From: Lachnospiraceae bacterium | GTDB lineage: Bacteria; Bacillota_A; Clostridia; Lachnospirales; Lachnospiraceae | Assembly (NCBI GenBank): GCA_017996675.1 | Contig: JAGOGN010000027.1 | Location: 1-12,424, forward strand | DNA length: 12,424 nucleotides | Reading direction: 5' to 3' | Shown: positions 8,601 through 12,424 of the stretch, piece after piece | Numbering within the stretch: position 1 is the stretch's first letter | How the letters are laid out: each line of letters begins with the position of its first letter | Position numbers and translations under genes: made by a program | Notes under the pieces: generated by a model | Seen by the model: the letters and a program-made list of their open reading frames with translations, nothing else | Database searches by the model: none | Told to the model about the DNA's origin: nothing

Positions 8601-9941
8601 CTAGGTGCTGCTAGAATACGTATTCGCTCTCTTCTCTCCGCATTACGTGTACGTGAAAAGCATCCAGTAGACAGAACGATTCAGACCTCACAATATAACA
8701 GACGCATTTTCACAAAAGAAATGGCAAAAGAATATACAATTTTATGTCCTCAGATGTCTCCAATTCACTTTGATGTATTAGAACCCGCATTCCAGGCTGC
8801 TGGATATAAACTCATCATTCCGGAAAGCGAAAATAGTCGTTCGGCAATTGATACCGGACTAAAATTCGTAAACAATGATGCCTGCTATCCATCTTTGATT
8901 GTTGTTGGACAGCTGATGGAAGCAATCTTATCTGGAAAATATGACTTAAACAAAACTGCTGTCATTATCACACAAACAGGTGGTGGATGTCGTGCAAGTA
9001 ATTATATTGGATTTATCCGCCGTGCTTTAGAAAAAGCAGGTCACCCAGATATTCCAGTTATTTCGCTTAATTTAAGTGGATTAGAAGGAAACCCTGGATT
9101 TAAGTTATCTTTATCCTTGATTAAACGTGGACTCTACGCTGCTGTTTTTGGTGATATTTTTATGCGTTGTCTCTATCGTATGAGACCGTATGAACAAGTA
9201 CCAGGAGCTGCAAATAAAGTACATGAGAAATGGAAAAACATCTGTCGCGATTTTGTTGGCGGCAAGAAAACTCCTTCTCATAGAAAATTTGCGCAACTAT
9301 GCAAAGCTATTGTTGAAGATTTTGACCTAATTCCTGTCACAGGCGAGAAAAAACCACGTGTCGGAGTTGTTGGAGAAATTTTGGTTAAGTTCCATCCACT
9401 TGCAAACAATGATTTAGTCGATTTATTAGAATCAGAGGGTGCTGAAGCAGTTGTTCCTGATTTAATTGATTTTCTACAATACTGCTTTTATAATAACCAT
9501 TTCAAAGTGGATCACCTTGGTTTTCCAAAAAAATCCAAGAGACGTGGGGATTTAGGAATTCGTTTCATTGAATGGCTAAGAAAGCCTGCACATAAGGCAC
9601 TCGAAGCAAGTGTGAACTTTGAACCTCCTGTATCGATTGAAAAGCTTGGACAATACGCAACGGATATCGTTGCACTTGGAAACCAGACTGGCGAAGGATG
9701 GTTCTTAACTGGAGAAATGATCGAACTCATTCACTCTGGTGCATCTAACATCGTTTGTACTCAACCTTTTGGCTGTTTACCAAACCACATTGTTGGAAAA
9801 GGGGTCATTAAGAAGTTACGTCATCAGTTCCCTGAGGCCAACATCGTGGCCATCGACTACGATCCAGGTGCAAGTGAGGTAAATCAGTTGAATCGAATTA
9901 AGTTAATGCTCTCTTCTGCACAGAAGAAAATGAATTTATAA
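5694..9941 (+). CDS. Giant acyl-CoA dehydratase activase: two ATPase modules fused to a dehydratase-like region
   Basis: This protein of about 1415 residues has two BcrA/BadF/HgdC-type (ASKHA-fold) ATPases. Module 1 (about 8-265): GIDIGSTTVKIAVLD (10-24), ELGGEDAK (104-111), C128 in CAGGTGSF, C167 in CGVFAKTD, FLGGP (216-220). Module 2 (about 323-582): GIDAGSTTTKVAVV (325-338), DIGGQDMK (422-429), C447 and C451 in CSSGCGSF, C486 in CTVFMNSK, VQGG (538-541). C128/C167 and C447/C486 match the HgdC cluster ligands. A CxxCxxxC...C motif (C608, C611, C615, C634) follows. The DUF2229/HgdB-like remainder has C724, C749, GRPYHIDP (863-870), SFGCGLD (C938), NNDACYP (C1064), TGGGC (C1099) and CTQPFGC (C1355, C1361). 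The family couples ATP hydrolysis to low-potential electron transfer for difficult reductions or dehydrations. It acts in the cytosol and should be oxygen-sensitive. The substrate is unknown; no separate dehydratase gene is nearby. An ATG at 5682 would add four residues. It has its own promoter and lies upstream of htpG. Confidence 0.93.
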   Translation: MENKEIYRLGIDIGSTTVKIAVLDPDQQLIFSDYERHYANIRSTLQSLIEKAIQITGDVAIAPMITGSGGLTLAKHLGIPFVQEVIAVSTALTKFAPHCDVAIELGGEDAKIIYFEDGNVEQRMNGICAGGTGSFIDQMASLIQTDASGLNDYAKAYKAIYPIAARCGVFAKTDIQPLINEGATKPDLSASIFQAVVNQTISGLACGKPIRGHVAFLGGPLHFLSQLKETFIRTLKLDEEHVIAPDHSHLFAAIGSAQNATEKTMYSFSEILHKLDQNIHMEFEVARLEPLFESQQDYQDFTDRHQQATVTKGDLKSYKGNCYLGIDAGSTTTKVAVVGEDGALLYSFYSNNNGSPLSTAIHAIQEIYKDIPSDAHIVHSCSTGYGEALLKSALMLDEGEVETVSHYYAAAFFNPQVDCILDIGGQDMKCIKIKNQTVDSVQLNEACSSGCGSFIETFAKSLNHSVENFAKEALFAPHPIDLGTRCTVFMNSKVKQAQKEGATVADISAGLAYSVIKNALFKVIKLTDPEELGQNIVVQGGTFYNDAVLRSFETISGCTAIRPDIAGIMGAFGAALIARERHEESFKTTTLSIEEINQLSYDTKLTRCQGCTNHCLLTINHFNGGRQYITGNRCERGLGKEKNKEQIPNLFEYKNKRMFQYQPLSADDAIRGTVGIPRVLNMFENYPFWHMFFTKLGFRTVLSPQSSRKIYEMGMESIPSESECYPAKLAHGHIEWLIKEQVDFIFYPCIPYERNEFEEANNHYNCPIVTSYAENIKNNVDEITNGNVRFLNPFLSFKNEAVIFQRLKEVFQQEFQIPEALVKEAVHDGWVEMEQARLDMMKKGEETLRFMEENHKRGIVLAGRPYHIDPEINHGIPELINSYGIAVLTEDSISHLAPVERPLLVMDQWMYHSRLYSAANYAKTREDLDVIQLNSFGCGLDAVTTDQVSDILNRSGKIYTCLKIDEVNNLGAARIRIRSLLSALRVREKHPVDRTIQTSQYNRRIFTKEMAKEYTILCPQMSPIHFDVLEPAFQAAGYKLIIPESENSRSAIDTGLKFVNNDACYPSLIVVGQLMEAILSGKYDLNKTAVIITQTGGGCRASNYIGFIRRALEKAGHPDIPVISLNLSGLEGNPGFKLSLSLIKRGLYAAVFGDIFMRCLYRMRPYEQVPGAANKVHEKWKNICRDFVGGKKTPSHRKFAQLCKAIVEDFDLIPVTGEKKPRVGVVGEILVKFHPLANNDLVDLLESEGAEAVVPDLIDFLQYCFYNNHFKVDHLGFPKKSKRRGDLGIRFIEWLRKPAHKALEASVNFEPPVSIEKLGQYATDIVALGNQTGEGWFLTGEMIELIHSGASNIVCTQPFGCLPNHIVGKGVIKKLRHQFPEANIVAIDYDPGASEVNQLNRIKLMLSSAQKKMNL

Positions 9942-9981
9942 TTTTTTAAGAATTTCAAATATGCCGATATTACAAGGTTTG

Positions 9982-10008
9982 TTAGCACTCATGTCATATG
10001 AGTGCTAA
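9982..10008 (+). promoter_or_regulatory. CIRCE operator upstream of htpG
   Basis: A second perfect TTAGCACTC-N9-GAGTGCTAA repeat. Here the symmetry extends two bases inward, giving 11-bp arms (9982-9992 and 9998-10008) around a 5-nt loop. It lies 40 nt after the activase stop and 7 nt before the -35 box of the best htpG promoter. HrcA from this same window should bind it. The hairpin is followed by TTTTCT and might also weakly terminate the upstream transcript. Confidence 0.96.
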
Positions 10009-10015
10009 TTTTCTA

Positions 10016-10044
10016 TTGACTTTTTCTCGTTTGGGTATTAAGAT
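10016..10044 (+). promoter_or_regulatory. Probable sigma-A promoter of htpG
   Basis: TTGACT (10016-10021), 17 nt, TAAGAT (10039-10044); each box differs from consensus at one base. The leader to the htpG start would be about 30 nt. This puts CIRCE upstream of the -35, unlike at hrcA. I looked for a promoter before the CIRCE (9942-9981) and found only weak matches. Confidence 0.75.
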
Positions 10045-10065
10045 TTCTAACATAGGATAAAAAAG

Positions 10066-10073
10066 AAAAGGAG
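10066..10073 (+). promoter_or_regulatory. Ribosome binding site deciding the htpG start
   Basis: AAAAGGAG ends 8 nt before the ATG at 10082. It is only 2 nt from an in-frame GTG at 10076, which is too close, so the ATG is the likely start. Confidence 0.8.
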
Positions 10074-10081
10074 TTGTGATT

Positions 10082-12109
10082 ATGCAAAACAAACAAGGTA
10101 GCCTTTCGATTAATAGCGAAAATATTTTTCCAATTATTAAAAAATGGCTTTATTCCGATCATGATATTTTCATCAGAGAATTAATTTCAAACGGATGTGA
10201 TGCCATTACAAAATTGAAGAAACTGGATATGATGGGTGAATACGCTCTTCCAGATGATTTCAAGGCAAAGATCAAAGTCATCGCCAATCCAGAAAAGAAA
10301 ACACTTCAATTCATTGATAATGGTTTAGGTATGACCGCAGACGAAGTGGAAGAATATATTAATCAAATTGCTTTTTCCGGAGCAACTGATTTTTTAAGCA
10401 AGTACAAAGATAAGACCAATGAAGATCAAATCATTGGACATTTTGGTCTAGGCTTCTATTCCGCTTTCATGGTTGCAAACGAGGTTCATATTGATACCCT
10501 CTCCTACCAGACAGATGCAACACCTGTTCACTGGGAATGTGATGGTGGTACAGAATATGAAATGGAAGCTGGCACGAAAGATTCCGTTGGTACAACAATT
10601 ACACTGTTCTTAAACGAAGATTGTCTAGAGTTTGCAAATGAATACCGTGTACGCGAAATACTTCGCAAATACTGCTCATTTATGCCTACAGAAATCTATT
10701 TAGAAAAAGCTGACGCACCTTTAGAATTTGAAACGATCCTTCCAGAAGAAAAACTTGATTCCGACATCGTCGTTGAGACTGTAAAAGAAGAAGAAATTGA
10801 GAAGTTAAAAATTCAGAAACGTCCAGTTGCAATCAATGAAACACAACCGCTTTGGGCCAAGAACCCTTCTGAATGCACCGAAGAAGAATATAAAGCATTT
10901 TACCGTAAGGTTTTTAACGATTATAAAGAACCATTATTCTGGATTCATTTAAATATGGACTATCCTTTTAACTTAAAGGGAATTCTCTATTTTCCAAAAA
11001 TCAATTCCGAATATGATTCACTAGAAGGAACCATCAAACTCTATAATAATCAGGTGTTTATCGCAGATAACATCAAAGAAGTAATTCCAGAATTTTTAAT
11101 GTTATTGAAGGGTGTCATCGACTGTCCAGACTTACCATTAAATGTATCCAGAAGCGCACTTCAAAATGATGGTTTTGTAAAGAAAATATCCGATTATATT
11201 TCGAAAAAAGTTGCTGATAAACTAGCTGGAATGTGCAAGACAGAAAAAGAGATTTACGAAAAATACTGGGATGACATCAGTCCATTTGTAAAATATGGTT
11301 GTTTAAAAGATGATAAGTTCTGCGATAAAATGAATGATTTCATTTTATTCAAAAATCTGGACCACAACTATCTCACTTTACCAGAATGCCTCATCAAAAA
11401 AGAAGAATCAACAGAAAGCTCCGACACCGATCAAACAGTAATTGACGAAGAAGGAAATGAAATCGATCAAGAAGAATCTACAACTGACTCTCGTACTCCA
11501 ATTTATTATGTAACTGATGAAATTCAACAAAGTCAGTATATTAATTTATTTAAAGAGCAGGGATTAGATGCAATACTACTAACTCACAATATTGACACTT
11601 CCTTTATTTCTCAGTTAGAACAACGCAATGAACACTATCGTTTTATTCGTATTGATTCTGATTTGACTGAGGATTTAAAACACGATCTTTCAGAAGATGA
11701 ATTAAAAGAAGAAGCTGGCCTTTTAAGCACTGCATTTTGTAAAGCATTAGGCCGTGAAAAAATGGAAATCAAAGTAGAAAAGTTAAAAAACAATTCCATT
11801 GCAGCTCTTCTCACTATTTCAGAAGAAAATCGCCGTATGCAGGATATGATGAAAATGTATGGCATGCCTGGAATGGACGCTGGAATGTTTGGACAGGACG
11901 AGAACCTGACACTCAACGCAAGTCATCCACTTGTCCAGTATTTAGTAGATCATCCAGATTCATCTATTCAAGACATTTTATGTCAACAGCTATATGATTT
12001 GGCTCTCTTGGCAAATAAACCACTTTCTTCTGATGAAATGACACGGTTTGTATCTAGAAGTAACGAAATCATGCTAAAAATGACAGAAAATCTATCAACA
12101 GAAAAATAA
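10082..12109 (+). CDS. htpG: Molecular chaperone HtpG (bacterial Hsp90)
   Basis: HtpG is a cytosolic homodimeric ATP-driven chaperone acting late in folding, with DnaK. The product has 675 residues from the chosen ATG. The GHKL ATPase domain shows RELISNGCDAITKL (E33 and N37 at the catalytic and Mg positions), DNGLGMT (79-85), the lid motif GHFGLGFYSAFMV (119-131) and GTT (170-172). The middle domain has QPLWAKNPSECTEEEYKAFY (from 257) and LNVSRSALQND with the ATP-contacting arginine at 357. The C-terminal dimerisation domain holds a Met-rich segment (586-603) and HPLVQYL. Departures from common HtpG are NGCDA instead of NASDA, GHFGLGF instead of GQFGVGF, and an acidic Ser/Thr/Asp/Glu-rich insertion at about 439-473. 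All key residues are present, so it should be active. It has its own promoter preceded by CIRCE, hence HrcA control, and ends at a hairpin shared with the convergent corA-like gene. Confidence 0.97.
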   Translation: MQNKQGSLSINSENIFPIIKKWLYSDHDIFIRELISNGCDAITKLKKLDMMGEYALPDDFKAKIKVIANPEKKTLQFIDNGLGMTADEVEEYINQIAFSGATDFLSKYKDKTNEDQIIGHFGLGFYSAFMVANEVHIDTLSYQTDATPVHWECDGGTEYEMEAGTKDSVGTTITLFLNEDCLEFANEYRVREILRKYCSFMPTEIYLEKADAPLEFETILPEEKLDSDIVVETVKEEEIEKLKIQKRPVAINETQPLWAKNPSECTEEEYKAFYRKVFNDYKEPLFWIHLNMDYPFNLKGILYFPKINSEYDSLEGTIKLYNNQVFIADNIKEVIPEFLMLLKGVIDCPDLPLNVSRSALQNDGFVKKISDYISKKVADKLAGMCKTEKEIYEKYWDDISPFVKYGCLKDDKFCDKMNDFILFKNLDHNYLTLPECLIKKEESTESSDTDQTVIDEEGNEIDQEESTTDSRTPIYYVTDEIQQSQYINLFKEQGLDAILLTHNIDTSFISQLEQRNEHYRFIRIDSDLTEDLKHDLSEDELKEEAGLLSTAFCKALGREKMEIKVEKLKNNSIAALLTISEENRRMQDMMKMYGMPGMDAGMFGQDENLTLNASHPLVQYLVDHPDSSIQDILCQQLYDLALLANKPLSSDEMTRFVSRSNEIMLKMTENLSTEK

Positions 12110-12113
12110 AATA

Positions 12114-12162
12114 ATCCTCCTAAAATAGACTGGTTCATGACCAAACTCTATTTTAGGAGGAT
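12114..12162. terminator. Bidirectional terminator between htpG and the corA-like gene
   Basis: A perfect 16-bp inverted repeat (12114-12129 and 12147-12162) encloses a small inner hairpin TGGT-TCATG-ACCA. It begins 4 nt after the htpG stop. Downstream on the plus strand is ATATTTCATT; on the minus strand the outflow is ATTATTTTATTTTTC, which is richer in T, so it should stop the convergent gene at least as well. The outer stem contains AGGAGG on both strands, sequestered when folded. Confidence 0.85.
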
Positions 12163-12185
12163 ATTTCATTATAAACATCAAATCA

Positions 12186-12424
12186 CTACTTAAACAGTTT
12201 CATTTTTCTAAAGATAATCACCACAATCAAACTAATGAGCGCTGCGATTCCAACAACAATTACAAATCCATGATTGCTTCCGCTAAAAGGCATTCCTCCA
12301 CTAGCTAAATTCATTCCATAAGCGCTAAATATCATGGTTGGTATTGCCATTACAATGGTAATGATTGCAAGAAATTTCATGACAATATTTAAATTATTGG
12401 AAATAACAGAAGCAAATGCATCCA
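12186..12424 (-). CDS. CorA-family Mg2+/Co2+ transporter, C-terminal part only
   Basis: The last 78 codons are visible; the gene enters from the right edge with no start inside the window. The methionine at 12380 is internal, because the frame stays open upstream (SNNLNIVMKFL). The segment shows the CorA C-terminal plan: a first membrane helix (about LAIITIVMAIPTMIFSA) ending in the signature YGMN, a short periplasm-facing loop with GMPF, a second helix (about FVIVVGIAALISLIVVIIF) and a short basic end KMKLFK. In the family this region forms the pentameric pore and GMN is the ion selectivity filter. The usual acidic loop motif after GMN (MPE in classical CorA) is replaced here by GMPFSGSNHG, common among CorA-like divergent members. 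It is convergent with htpG and shares its terminator. Substrate (Mg2+, Co2+ or other divalent ions) cannot be told from this fragment. Confidence 0.9.
   Translation of the reverse strand, partial: DAFASVISNNLNIVMKFLAIITIVMAIPTMIFSAYGMNLASGGMPFSGSNHGFVIVVGIAALISLIVVIIFRKMKLFK

Noticed and set aside
8006..9730. Minus-strand open frames within the activase gene (8006-8245, 9111-9296, 9512-9730)
   Set aside because: They are antisense to strongly conserved coding sequence, with no ribosome sites and no recognisable domains.
10076..10084. GTG at 10076 as htpG start
   Set aside because: It is only 2 nt from the AAAAGGAG ribosome site; the ATG at 10082 has the normal 8-nt spacing.
12186..12380. 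Complete small 64-residue membrane protein starting at 12380
   Set aside because: The frame is open to the window edge and the upstream residues continue the CorA pattern, so it is a fragment of a longer gene.

Overview
The window is AT-rich bacterial DNA with short intergenic gaps, strong AGGAGG-type ribosome binding sites and consensus sigma-A promoters. Four things point to an anaerobic Gram-positive of class Clostridia, most likely Lachnospiraceae: the gene order hrcA-grpE-dnaK, perfect CIRCE operators, a DnaK without the loop insertion of Gram-negative DnaKs, and a giant double-ATPase acyl-CoA dehydratase activase. The family-level placement is an inference from gene content, not from a marker gene.

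Left part, read on the minus strand (3673 down to 1): a class I heat-shock operon. It has a sigma-A promoter (TTGACA-17-TATCTT), a perfect CIRCE operator just after the transcription start, then hrcA (repressor), grpE (nucleotide exchange factor) and dnaK (Hsp70). DnaK runs off the left edge and lacks only its extreme C-terminus. GrpE carries a metallothionein-like cysteine cluster in its N-terminal tail, the most unusual protein feature in this block.

Middle left, minus strand (5554 down to 3726): a self-contained two-gene operon with a perfect-consensus promoter and a strong intrinsic terminator. It encodes a rhomboid-fold membrane protein that appears to lack the catalytic Ser/His and ends in a zinc-ribbon-like tail, and then a cytosolic DUF2225-type protein with two CxxC pairs. 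The two reading frames are 9 nt apart and the second gene's Shine-Dalgarno overlaps the first gene's stop, so they are probably made together. Their function is unknown.

Middle right, plus strand (5624 to 9941): a divergently transcribed gene for a protein of about 1415 residues. It has two BcrA/BadF/HgdC-type ATPase modules in tandem, each with its own [4Fe-4S] cysteine pair, followed by a cysteine-rich region related to 2-hydroxyacyl-CoA dehydratase / double-cubane-cluster proteins.

Right part: a second perfect CIRCE precedes htpG (bacterial Hsp90), which puts Hsp90 under the same HrcA repressor as the dnaK operon. htpG ends at a long bidirectional hairpin shared with a convergent gene, the 3' end of a CorA-type Mg2+/Co2+ transporter gene that leaves the window at the right edge. 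No RNA genes, CRISPR arrays, insertion sequences or phage genes were seen, and no gene-free gap exceeds about 215 bases.
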